Origin: Vreelandella piezotolerans
GTDB lineage: Bacteria; Pseudomonadota; Gammaproteobacteria; Pseudomonadales; Halomonadaceae
Direction of reading: 5' to 3'
Assembly: GCF_012427705.1 (NCBI RefSeq)
Contig: NZ_CP048602.1
Coordinates: 248,001-312,000 of the forward strand
Length of the DNA stretch: 64,000 bases
Shown here: positions 46,737 to 55,220 of the stretch, one piece after another
Numbering within the stretch: position 1 is the stretch's first letter
Layout: every line of letters starts with the position of its first letter
The notes under the pieces: model-generated
The model's input: only the letters and a program-made list of their open reading frames with translations
Told to the model about the DNA's origin: nothing
The model's database searches: none
Made by a program: the position numbers and the translations under genes

Positions 46737-46958
46737 TTATCGCTTCCTGTCAGGGTCTTCCCCGAGTTCTTTTAAGGATGGTGACGCAAGCTCATCAGCA
46801 TGTGCAGTCTCAGGCGTTAGCCCATCAAGCAGGGCTGCTTCCCAGTCCTCGACACCAACGGGTTCAAACGGCTGGTCGTAGCGCTGCACGGAGCCTTTGA
46901 GCTTTTGCAGTGGGTTATTTTGTGGAGTCTCCACTGGTGTTTGTTCTTCACCTGACAT
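46737..46958 (-). CDS. Small acidic protein with antitoxin-tail-like motif
   Basis: From ATG 46958, five bases after AAGGAGG, the product is 73 aa. The segment LKGSVQRYDQPFEPVGVEDW resembles the C-terminal toxin-neutralising tail seen in several type II antitoxins (L-(R/K)-GSV-x-x-YDxPFEPV-xxxDW), but there is no DNA-binding domain. It is acidic and probably disordered. It lies upstream of umuD in the same direction, before the LexA box. No toxin is adjacent. The resemblance is from memory and needs a profile search. Confidence 0.5.
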   Translation of the reverse strand: MSGEEQTPVETPQNNPLQKLKGSVQRYDQPFEPVGVEDWEAALLDGLTPETAHADELASPSLKELGEDPDRKR

Positions 46959-47064
46959 CACAGCCTCCTTGGTTGGCATTGCCCTTATTTTTAAACTGCA
47001 TCTTGCGCGATGATGCACGCGTGATAAGGTTAATTCATCTTAACCATGACATTGGCATCGCTGC

Positions 47065-47688
47065 ATGAATCATCAACCCAAAAGACGATGTTTGCTACAG
47101 AGTATTGCCGCCATTCAGCCTGGCTACCCCTTTCGTGGAAAGCTAGAGCTGGATAGCCAAGGCGATGCTTTTGTTGTGCAGTACCGCCACCTTGTCGTGG
47201 GTGAAGCCCTTTATGACCCACAAGGCAAAACGCTGGATCGGGTGACGTTGCCAGGCCGAAAACACCCAGAATATCTCTGTTCAGGCGACATCCTGTTTAT
47301 GGCCAAGGGCACACGTAACGATGCAGCGGTGGTTCGGGAGCTTCCACGTAATACCGTCTGCACGCCGAATTTCTATCACATCCGGCTTACCTTAAGTGCA
47401 TGTAACGTCTTGCCTGAATTTTTGGCCTGGCAGCTCAATCATGTGAATGCCCAGCGCTATTTCGCCATGTGCTCTCAAGGGTCAGCAGCACCCAGCATTA
47501 CCAAATCACAGCTGGGCAACCTGCCTATTGTGGTGCCGCCTATTGAGCAGCAGGCGCTGATGGTCAAACTGGCCGATGCCGCCACCCGCGAACAACAGCT
47601 TTTTAACCAGTTAATCGAAAATCGGCAGCGCATGGTTGATGCCGCTGGCCACCAACTACTTCGTCCTGATACGACGACAGGAAAATGA
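47065..47688 (+). CDS. Single-TRD type I specificity (half-HsdS) protein
   Basis: The 207-aa protein has one target-recognition domain: AIQPGYPFRGKLE at the start, GDILFMAKGTRNDAAVV in the middle, and QGSAAPSITKSQLGNLPIVVPPIEQQ leading into a C-terminal coiled coil. This is half of a normal two-TRD HsdS. It is the first gene of the R-M operon, with its stop 1 bp before the hsdM start. It may dimerise to give a second, symmetric specificity, or compete with the full HsdS. Confidence 0.82.
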   Translation: MNHQPKRRCLLQSIAAIQPGYPFRGKLELDSQGDAFVVQYRHLVVGEALYDPQGKTLDRVTLPGRKHPEYLCSGDILFMAKGTRNDAAVVRELPRNTVCTPNFYHIRLTLSACNVLPEFLAWQLNHVNAQRYFAMCSQGSAAPSITKSQLGNLPIVVPPIEQQALMVKLADAATREQQLFNQLIENRQRMVDAAGHQLLRPDTTTGK

Positions 47689-47689
47689 T

Positions 47690-49207
47690 ATGAGTAACGA
47701 TTCCGTTAAGCAGGAACAGATCAACAAGGCGGTTTGGAACGCCTGCGATACCTTCCGGGGCACGGTCGACCCCAGCATCTACAAAGATTACGTGCTGACG
47801 ATGCTGTTCGTGAAGTACCTGTCCGATGTGTATCAGGATCACTACGACAACTACGTGACCGAATATGGTGACACCCCGGAGCTGATCGAAGAGTTGATGA
47901 AGAACGAGCGCTTTGTGCTGCCTCGGGATTCCGGCTTCTACGCCCTGTATGACCAGCGTCATGAGCCGGGCAACGGCGAGCGGATCGACAAGGCTCTGCA
48001 CGCCATTGAAGAGGCGAACATCGTCAAGCTGGCCGACGTGTTCCAGGACATCAGCTTCAACTCCAACAAGCTGGGCGATGAAAAGCAGAAGAACGACATC
48101 CTGCGCCACCTGCTGGAAGACTTCGCCCGGCCGGAGCTGAACCTGCGTCCGAGTCGGATCGGGAAGCTGGATGTCATCGGCAACGCCTACGAATACCTGA
48201 TCAAGAACTTTGCGGCCACCTCCGGCAAGAAAGCCGGTGAGTTCTATACCCCGCCGGAGGTCTCCGAGCTGATGGCGGAGATCGTCGAGCCGAAGGAAGG
48301 TGATGAGATATGTGACCCGGCCTGCGGCTCCGCGTCCCTGTTGCTCAAATGCGCCAACCAGGTCCGCAAGAGCCACGACGGCTCCAAGAACTTCGCCCTG
48401 TTCGGTCAGGAAGCCATCGGCAGCACCTGGGCCCTGGCCAAGATGAACATGTTTCTGCACGGGATCGACAACCACAAGCTGGAATGGGGCGACACCATCC
48501 GCAACCCCAAGCTGCTCGATGAGAATGGCGGCCTGAAGCACTTCGACATCGTGGTGGCCAATCCTCCGTTCTCACTGGAGAAGTGGGGCTTTGAAGGCGC
48601 GGACAGCGATCCGTATAGCCGGTTCCGGCGCGGCGTACCGCCCAAATCCAAGGGCGATTACGCCTTTATCCTGCACATGATCGAGACCCTGAAGCCGAAG
48701 ACCGGCCGCATGGCGGTGGTTGTTCCTCACGGCGTTCTGTTCCGGGGCTCAGCGGAAGGCAAAATCCGGCAAAAGCTAATCGAAGAAAAACTGCTGGATG
48801 CCGTGATCGGCCTGCCCGAGAAACTGTTCTACGGCACCGGCATCCCGGCGGCCGTCTTGGTGTTCCGTAAGGACAAGACCGACAACAACGTGCTGTTCAT
48901 CGACGCCAGCCGCGAGTTCCAGGCCGGCAAGAACCAGAACCAGTTGTCCGATGAGAACATCGCCAAGGTAGTAGACACCTACAAGCAGCGCGAGAACCTC
49001 GACAAGTACGCCTATCTGGCCAGCCTGGAGGAAATCCGGGAGAACGACTTCAACCTCAACATCCCCCGCTACGTGGACACCTTCGAGGAAGAGGAAGAGA
49101 TCGACCTGATGGCCGTTCAAGCCGAGCGGAAGGACATCGAGGCTGAGATTGCGAAGCTGAACGAGCAGATGGACGGCTATCTGAAGGAGCTGGGTTATGG
49201 TGCCTGA
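47690..49207 (+). CDS. hsdM: Type I restriction-modification methyltransferase subunit
   Basis: The 505-aa N6-adenine methyltransferase has an N-terminal HsdM helical domain (INKAVWNACDTFRG), the AdoMet site DPACGSASLLLKCA and catalytic NPPF (VVANPPFSLEKWG). ATG 47690 is 2 bp after the half-S stop; the frame is open further upstream but that lies in the preceding gene. It modifies host sites in complex with HsdS. Its GC-rich codon use differs from the AT-rich island genes on the left. Confidence 0.95.
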   Translation: MSNDSVKQEQINKAVWNACDTFRGTVDPSIYKDYVLTMLFVKYLSDVYQDHYDNYVTEYGDTPELIEELMKNERFVLPRDSGFYALYDQRHEPGNGERIDKALHAIEEANIVKLADVFQDISFNSNKLGDEKQKNDILRHLLEDFARPELNLRPSRIGKLDVIGNAYEYLIKNFAATSGKKAGEFYTPPEVSELMAEIVEPKEGDEICDPACGSASLLLKCANQVRKSHDGSKNFALFGQEAIGSTWALAKMNMFLHGIDNHKLEWGDTIRNPKLLDENGGLKHFDIVVANPPFSLEKWGFEGADSDPYSRFRRGVPPKSKGDYAFILHMIETLKPKTGRMAVVVPHGVLFRGSAEGKIRQKLIEEKLLDAVIGLPEKLFYGTGIPAAVLVFRKDKTDNNVLFIDASREFQAGKNQNQLSDENIAKVVDTYKQRENLDKYAYLASLEEIRENDFNLNIPRYVDTFEEEEEIDLMAVQAERKDIEAEIAKLNEQMDGYLKELGYGA

Positions 49208-50423
49208 GGGGTGGGTTAGAAAACCTATAAAAGAGGCCTGCCAATCAATAATAGATTGCGTAAATAAGACGGCCCCTACAGTCGATTACATGACGCCGTT
49301 CAAAATGATCAGAACAACTAACGTCAGAAATGGAAGAATCGATACCAATGACGTGAAGTATGCTGATGAAGAAACGTACCTACAATGGATTCGTCGGGGC
49401 GCTCCAAAAAAAGGAGACATAATTTTCACTCGCGAGGCCCCTGTGGGTGAAGCGGGCGTACTTGAACACGAAGAGGGAGTGTTCCTCGGGCAGAGAACTG
49501 TCATGTACCGCACGGACTCCCGTAAAGCTGACAATTACTTCGTATTCTATTCCTTGCAGTCCACATTTTGTCAGCGGCAGATCGAGAATTTAAGCAATGG
49601 CGGGACGGTTGCCCACGTCAGAGTTCCTGACTGTGGCGAAATAATACTGAATATGCCTCCCCTCCCCGAACAAAAAAAGATCGCCCAGATCCTCTCCACC
49701 TGGGATCAGGCCATCACCGCCACCGAGCGCCTGCTTGAGAACAGCCAGCAGCGGAAGAAAGGGTTGATGCAGCAGTTGCTGACCGGGAAGAAGCGGTTGC
49801 CGGGGTTTGAGGGGGAGTGGGCTGAAGCACGATTGGATGAACTGTTTGCGTTCAAAAAAGGAAAGGGACTCTCGAAAAGTGCTGTAGTGAAAAATGGAAA
49901 TTACAAGTGCGTTCTCTATGGTGAGCTTTACACCAAATATGGAGAAGTAATTCGTGAAGTCGTGAGTCGATGTGATGATCAGGATGGGCTTGTCTCTAAG
50001 AAGGGCGACATCCTCCTGCCAAGTTCGACAACAACGAGTGGCATTGACCTGGCGAATGCAACAGCCGTTGTTGAAGATGGAATCCTTCTTGGAGGCGACA
50101 TCATCGTTCTTCGCCCCAAAAGCCAGCACGATCCCATATTTTTTAGTCACCTGCTTACTCACATCAAAAAGTATGAAATCGCATCTAGGGCTCAAGGTAT
50201 AACGATCATTCACCTGTATGGCAGCGACTTGAAGGATCTTGTTGTAAAAACACCGGTATGCAACGCCGAACAGAAAGCTATAAGCGAGGTCATGACAATA
50301 GCTGACAGTGGGATCGAAGCTTTGAGTCGGCGATTGGCTTGCCTTAAACAGGAAAAGAAAGCCCTGATGCAACAACTCCTCACCGGCAAACGCCGGGTAC
50401 AGGTGGATACGGAGGCCGCATGA
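49197..50423 (+). CDS. hsdS: Type I restriction-modification specificity subunit
   Basis: The 408-aa protein has two target-recognition domains (~1-155 and ~205-375), each followed by a conserved helix ending LMQQLLTGK (KRLPGF in the centre, RRVQVD at the end). TRD DNA is AT-richer than the GC-rich central conserved segment (49,660-49,830), a sign of TRD exchange. It starts 11 bp inside hsdM and overlaps hsdR by 4 bp, so HsdM, HsdS and HsdR are translationally coupled. The recognised sequence would be bipartite and cannot be read from sequence. Confidence 0.94.
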   Translation: MVPEGWVRKPIKEACQSIIDCVNKTAPTVDYMTPFKMIRTTNVRNGRIDTNDVKYADEETYLQWIRRGAPKKGDIIFTREAPVGEAGVLEHEEGVFLGQRTVMYRTDSRKADNYFVFYSLQSTFCQRQIENLSNGGTVAHVRVPDCGEIILNMPPLPEQKKIAQILSTWDQAITATERLLENSQQRKKGLMQQLLTGKKRLPGFEGEWAEARLDELFAFKKGKGLSKSAVVKNGNYKCVLYGELYTKYGEVIREVVSRCDDQDGLVSKKGDILLPSSTTTSGIDLANATAVVEDGILLGGDIIVLRPKSQHDPIFFSHLLTHIKKYEIASRAQGITIIHLYGSDLKDLVVKTPVCNAEQKAISEVMTIADSGIEALSRRLACLKQEKKALMQQLLTGKRRVQVDTEAA

Positions 50424-53400
50424 ACACCACCCCTCAAGGGAATGAGCAGCATTCCAGCCACATCCCGGCCCTGGCCACCCTGATCAACCTTGGCTGGACG
50501 TTTTTGCCGGCCACGGAGTGTCAGGCCCTTCGGGGCAGCCAGCGGGATGTGGTGATGAAGCCGGTGCTGGAGCGGGTGTTGCGCCGTCGCAAGTTCGAGT
50601 TCAAAGGCGAGTGGTACCCGTTGTCCGAGCAAGCCGTGGATCAGGTGATCCGGGAGATCACCACGCCTTCCATGGCCCAGGGCCTGATGGACGCCAACCA
50701 GTCCGTGTACGACATGCTGACCCTCGGCATCACCGTGACGGAGTTCATCGGTGGCAAGAAGGCACAGCCCACGATCCATCTGATCGACTGGGAGAACCCG
50801 GACAACAACGAGTTCCATGTCACCGAAGAGATGGAAGTGCTGTCCACCCAGGGCACCCACACCCGCCGGCCGGATGTGGTGGCGTTCGTGAACGGCATTC
50901 CCCTGGCGGTGATCGAAGCCAAGAAAGCGGCCTCCGGCAACCCCAACAAGAACATGGTGGAGGAAGGCATCAGCCAGCACCTCCGCAACCAGAAGAACGA
51001 CGAAGTACCGTACCTCTACGCCTTCGCCCAGCTGCTGTTTGCGATCAGTCGTAACGACGGGCGCTACGGCACCACGCACACCCCGCTGAAGTTCTGGTCG
51101 AAGTGGACGGACGAGGAGTTCGACGATCGGTACGTGCAGGACATCAAGAATCACTCATTGTCCGTGTCCGACAAGGACGCCCTGTTCAAGTACAAACCCG
51201 CGAAGATCCGGGCCTACTTCGAGCAACTCTGGTCACAGTCGGTCATGCCCACAGAACAGGATCGGCTCCTGGTCGGCCTGCTCGACCGGTACCGATTTCT
51301 GGAGTTTCTGCGCCTGTTCATCCTGTTTGACCGGAAGATCGGCAAAATCGCGGCCCGGTACCCGCAGGCCTTCGGCATCAAGGCCCTGCTGGAGCGAATC
51401 TCGGAGTTTAAGCCCAGTGGCGAGCGCAGAGGCGGCGTACTCTGGCATACCACCGGCTCCGGCAAGTCCTTCACCATGGTGTACCTGTGCCGGGCCCTGC
51501 TGCTCAGCGACGCCCTGAAGAACTGCCGGATCATCGTGGTCACCGACCGGGTGGATCTGGAGAAACAGCTGTCCAAGACCTTCCTAACCGGTGGGGCGTT
51601 TGGCAGCGACATCGCCGGTAAGAAAAGCGGTGACGCTCTCGCCAAAACACGCTCGGGCAAGGACCTGGCCAAACGTATTGGCCAAGGTAATGAGCGGATT
51701 ATCTTCACCATCATTAACAAATTCGCTTCCGCCGCTAAGCAACCAGAGTGCTATAACCCCTCGGAAAATATCATTGTCGTTGTGGATGAAGGCCACCGTA
51801 GCCAGGGGGGTGAAAACCACCAGCGGATGCGCCAAGCCCTACCCAATGCATCGTTCATTGCGTTTACCGGCACGCCGCTACTGAAAAACGAGAAAAGCGA
51901 AACTGCCGAGAAATTCGGGTCCATCATTCACGCCTACACCATGAAGCGGGCGGTGGAAGACGGCACCGTGACGCCGCTGCTGTACGAAGAGCGAAAACCC
52001 CAGCTAGATGTCAATCAGAAGGCGGTCGACAGCTGGTTTGATAAGGTGACCGCCGCCCTGTCAGACGACCAGAAAGCCGACCTCAAACGCAAGTACGCCA
52101 AGCAAGGCCAGATTTATACCGCGCAGGATCGCATTAAGCTCAACGCGTTTGATATCAGCGTGCATTTCAGCGAGAACTTCAAAAAGGCGGGGCTGGAGCT
52201 CAAAGGCCAATTGGCCACGGACAGCAAGCTCAGCGCGATTCGCTATAAACAGGAACTCGATAGCGCAGGCATGGTGACCAGTGCCATTGTGATTTCCCCG
52301 CCGGATACCCGCGAAGGCCATACCGATGTAGATGAAACCAACCTGCCGTTAGTGCAAGCGTGGTGGAAGCAGAACGTTACGGGCGACCCCCAGGACTACG
52401 AGAAAGCCACGATAGAGGATTTCGGCACCGATGGCCCACCGGATATCCTGATTGTTGTTGATAAGCTCCTAACGGGCTTTGATGAGCCTCGTAACACCGT
52501 TCTCTACATCGACAAGCAGCTGAAAGGCCACAACCTGATCCAGGCCATCGCTCGCGTTAATCGGCTGCACCCCCAGAAGCCCTTTGGTTACCTGATCGAT
52601 TACCGAGGCATCCTCAGAGAGCTGGATACCGCCATTAAGGATTACCAGAACTTTGAGGAACAGACTCAGGGGGGCTTTGCCATTGAGGATATTGAAGGCC
52701 TGTATGCCAACGTCGACACGGAATACAAGAAGCTGCCAAGGTTGCACGACCGGCTTCTGAGCTTCTTCGGGCATATTGATAATCGCCTAGACCCTGAACC
52801 CTATCGTCAGGTGTTCATGCCTCACTATGAAGCCGATGAGGACGGTGTCGAGGTGGATGTTCGTCAGGCACTGCGGGAGGATTTCTATGAGGCCGTCACT
52901 CACTTCGGGATGTGTTTAAAAACGGCGCTTTCCACGCAGAGCTTCTTTGATGATAAGGCGTTCACCGAGGCGGATATCCGCCGGTACAAATCCGACTTGA
53001 AGTGGTTTTCAGACCTGCGTAAGACCGTGCGGATGGATGCCCAGGAAACCGTCGATTATTCCGCCTACGAAGGCCAGATTCGAGACCTGATTGATCGTTA
53101 TGTCACCGGTGTCCATGTTGCCCCCGGCGATGAGCCCGTGCTTATCGACCCCGTAGAGAGCAACCCGGATAACTGGAGCGACGAGAAGACCAAAAACGAA
53201 ACCGACAAGATCAAGACGCGTACCAAGAAGACCATTGAGGAGAAGCTAGGCGACGACCCCTACGCCAAGAAGGTGTTCTCAGCGCTGCTGAAAGAAGCCA
53301 TCGAAAAAGCTGAATCCATGTTCGACTACAAGGCGCAGTTCAAGCTGTTCAGCGACTTGGAAGCCAAGGTTGAAGAGCGAGAGGTGCCTGACCTGCCACT

Positions 53401-53698
53401 AGAGGCGTTTAGCGGAAACAAGCATGCCCAGGCCTACTACGGCACGTTTAAACTCGTGCTGGGTGACGACTTCGCTGTGTTGGAAAAAGACAAAGGCGAG
53501 CAATTGATCGACGAGGCCTTTGAGATCGATACGGTGGTGAACCGCGCCGTGGCAGAAAACTCACTGAATCCCGTGGGCATCGAGCAAGATGTACGGAAAC
53601 ACTTGCTCCCGAAGTTGTTCTCACTGGTAGGCTTGGATAAAGCCAAAGCGATTCTGGATGAGGTGGTGCAGATTCTGCGTAACGGAGTAACAAAGTGA
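50420..53698 (+). CDS. hsdR: Type I restriction endonuclease subunit
   Basis: The 1,092-aa protein has an N-terminal PD-(D/E)xK nuclease (RRPDVVAFVNGIPLAVIEAK), an SF2 motor with Walker A TTGSGKSFTM, DEGHRSQGG (motif II), FTGTPLL (motif III), ARVNRLHPQK (motif VI), and a C-terminal helical domain that docks on the methylase. It cuts unmodified DNA after ATP-driven translocation. Codon and base composition change visibly near position 51,590, the first third being more GC-rich, suggesting recombination within the gene. Confidence 0.94.
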   Translation: MNTTPQGNEQHSSHIPALATLINLGWTFLPATECQALRGSQRDVVMKPVLERVLRRRKFEFKGEWYPLSEQAVDQVIREITTPSMAQGLMDANQSVYDMLTLGITVTEFIGGKKAQPTIHLIDWENPDNNEFHVTEEMEVLSTQGTHTRRPDVVAFVNGIPLAVIEAKKAASGNPNKNMVEEGISQHLRNQKNDEVPYLYAFAQLLFAISRNDGRYGTTHTPLKFWSKWTDEEFDDRYVQDIKNHSLSVSDKDALFKYKPAKIRAYFEQLWSQSVMPTEQDRLLVGLLDRYRFLEFLRLFILFDRKIGKIAARYPQAFGIKALLERISEFKPSGERRGGVLWHTTGSGKSFTMVYLCRALLLSDALKNCRIIVVTDRVDLEKQLSKTFLTGGAFGSDIAGKKSGDALAKTRSGKDLAKRIGQGNERIIFTIINKFASAAKQPECYNPSENIIVVVDEGHRSQGGENHQRMRQALPNASFIAFTGTPLLKNEKSETAEKFGSIIHAYTMKRAVEDGTVTPLLYEERKPQLDVNQKAVDSWFDKVTAALSDDQKADLKRKYAKQGQIYTAQDRIKLNAFDISVHFSENFKKAGLELKGQLATDSKLSAIRYKQELDSAGMVTSAIVISPPDTREGHTDVDETNLPLVQAWWKQNVTGDPQDYEKATIEDFGTDGPPDILIVVDKLLTGFDEPRNTVLYIDKQLKGHNLIQAIARVNRLHPQKPFGYLIDYRGILRELDTAIKDYQNFEEQTQGGFAIEDIEGLYANVDTEYKKLPRLHDRLLSFFGHIDNRLDPEPYRQVFMPHYEADEDGVEVDVRQALREDFYEAVTHFGMCLKTALSTQSFFDDKAFTEADIRRYKSDLKWFSDLRKTVRMDAQETVDYSAYEGQIRDLIDRYVTGVHVAPGDEPVLIDPVESNPDNWSDEKTKNETDKIKTRTKKTIEEKLGDDPYAKKVFSALLKEAIEKAESMFDYKAQFKLFSDLEAKVEEREVPDLPLEAFSGNKHAQAYYGTFKLVLGDDFAVLEKDKGEQLIDEAFEIDTVVNRAVAENSLNPVGIEQDVRKHLLPKLFSLVGLDKAKAILDEVVQILRNGVTK

Positions 53699-54468
53699 TG
53701 ACCGCTGTGGATGCCACGCAGGACGAACCACCACGCGTGTATCAAACGCGTTACGGTGAGCGAACGTTCAGCTACCACCTGTGCTATCTGCCCGAGCATA
53801 AAAAAGCCACGATACGGGTGCATGTTCACCCCAACGGCATGGTGCAGGTGGATGCACCCGAATCGGCACCGCTGCCCGAGATCAAAGCAGCGGTGCAGCG
53901 TCGGGCGAGATGGATACTCAAGCACCTGGATGACATTGAAGAACGCAACCGCTACGTGCAACCAAGAGCGTGGGTCAGCGGCGAGAGCATGCTCTACCTG
54001 GGGCGTAGATACGTACTCAAGGTAATCGACGATCCCAGCCAGCGGAAGGTCACCTGCAAGCTCATTGGTGGCCAGCTGCGGGTGCAAGGCAAAGAGCTGA
54101 CCACTGAGCGCACTCAAAAGGCAGTACGCCAGTGGTACCGCGACAGAGCGATAGACGTGTTTCAACGCCGCCTAACGATGCTGGTCGAGACGTTGCCATG
54201 GACAAAAACCGTACCCGATTGGCGCATGATCGACATGCAAACCCAATGGGGCAGCTGCTCTCCCGAAGGTGCCGTGCTACTCAACCCACACCTGATTAAA
54301 GCCAACACGCGAGCCATCGACTACGTGCTGCTTCATGAACTGTGCCACTTGGTAGAACACAACCACAGCCCGCGCTTCTATGCACTGCTGGATAGGTTTA
54401 TGCCCGAATGGCGGTCTGTGAAGGAGCGGTTGGATGGGCAGGCGGAGCAGCTTTTAGGTGGTAGGTGA
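53698..54468 (+). CDS. YgjP/M48-type metallopeptidase associated with type I R-M
   Basis: The 256-aa protein starts at an ATG overlapping the hsdR stop (TGATG). It has an N-terminal beta-rich part (YQTRYGERTFSYHLCYLPEH) and the DUF45/YgjP catalytic site LLHELCHLVEHNHSPRFY, a HExxH zinc motif with a third His, preceded by TQWGSCSPEGAVLLNPHLIK. Genes of this family often close type I R-M operons. Its role is unknown; it may process HsdR, limiting restriction of the host, but this is inference. Confidence 0.88.
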   Translation: MTAVDATQDEPPRVYQTRYGERTFSYHLCYLPEHKKATIRVHVHPNGMVQVDAPESAPLPEIKAAVQRRARWILKHLDDIEERNRYVQPRAWVSGESMLYLGRRYVLKVIDDPSQRKVTCKLIGGQLRVQGKELTTERTQKAVRQWYRDRAIDVFQRRLTMLVETLPWTKTVPDWRMIDMQTQWGSCSPEGAVLLNPHLIKANTRAIDYVLLHELCHLVEHNHSPRFYALLDRFMPEWRSVKERLDGQAEQLLGGR

Positions 54469-54521
54469 TTTTATCTTTGCTGACAAAGTGCTGGAAGTTT
54501 TCGAAGCATTGAAAGCAATAT

Positions 54522-54546
54522 AAAACGGGCCTTGTTGGCCCGTTTT
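54522..54546. terminator. Bidirectional terminator between the R-M operon and the PepSY-like gene
   Basis: AAAACGGGCC pairs with GGCCCGTTTT around TTGTT; T-runs on both strands fit the convergent genes. Confidence 0.9.
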
Positions 54547-54552
54547 CGTTGA

Positions 54553-55029
54553 TTAATCCATGTCTATCTCAGTAATCTGGAGCGAACCTTGTTGCATTTT
54601 TAGCTCCATATCACGACCATTCTGGTCACGTCCTTCAATATCGATTATGCCGCTTGTGCTGATTTCAATTTCTTCAAATTCGATCATGCCTTCTTGATTG
54701 GCGACGTTGAATGCTTGACGAATATCTTCTTCGCTCATGCCCCATGGGCCCGTAATCAGACGTTTCCTATCTTCTTTTAAAGTGTCGCCATTCTCTAATG
54801 AGAATTCAACATCGGCAAACCACTCACCATCCAACCACCCTTCGACTTCTGCGCGTCCGCGGCTTTTAATGCTGACCTCTTTGTAGTGAGTGAATCCGTA
54901 ATCACTGGTATAGGTGAAAATGTCATCAATAAGGCCTAGAGGCTTGGAGTCTGCTTGCACGCTGCTCGCCGCAGAGGTAAGCAGTAGAGCGGAAGCGGGA
55001 ATCAACAACATTTTTTTCATGGCGTTCAT
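54553..55029 (-). CDS. Intact island-borne homologue of the split PepSY-like secreted protein
   Basis: The 158-aa protein has the signal peptide MNAMKKMLLIPASALLLTSA cleaved after VQA, then YGFTHYKEVSIKSRGRAEVE, GDTLKEDRKRLITGPWGMSE and GIIDIEGRDQNGRDMEL. It aligns over its full length with the two fragments flanking the island. ATG 55029 is chosen because AAGGAATTTGAT-ATG is the same leader as in the split gene. At the position where the chromosomal gene is broken, the copy lacks a few codons (WLD directly followed by GEW). It is periplasmic; PepSY-like proteins of this type often sit next to two-component systems. It probably compensates for the disrupted gene. Confidence 0.85.
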   Translation of the reverse strand: MNAMKKMLLIPASALLLTSAASSVQADSKPLGLIDDIFTYTSDYGFTHYKEVSIKSRGRAEVEGWLDGEWFADVEFSLENGDTLKEDRKRLITGPWGMSEEDIRQAFNVANQEGMIEFEEIEISTSGIIDIEGRDQNGRDMELKMQQGSLQITEIDMD

Positions 55030-55100
55030 ATCAAATTCCTTCTTTAGGTTCATCAGACAATGTGACAGCATATTTGTACCATGGTGCGTTTTAACTAAAG

Positions 55101-55142
55101 CTGACAAAGCTGTTCATCTACCGTTCATGTTGCTTTTGGCAT
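55101..55142. promoter_or_regulatory. Conserved regulatory block upstream of the island PepSY-like copy
   Basis: This 42-bp block differs at four positions from 63,750-63,791, upstream of the split gene. It contains GTTCAT-N5-GTTCAT, half-sites 11 bp apart, the layout of OmpR/PhoB-type response-regulator sites. Homology stops just beyond it, so the copy was captured together with its control region. Confidence 0.7.
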
Positions 55143-55220
55143 GCAATTGGTATAATGGTAAAAACCGCTAGAAGTTCAACCCTTTGAGCACGACTGGCAC
55201 TGCCTTTAGACTGGGTCGCG

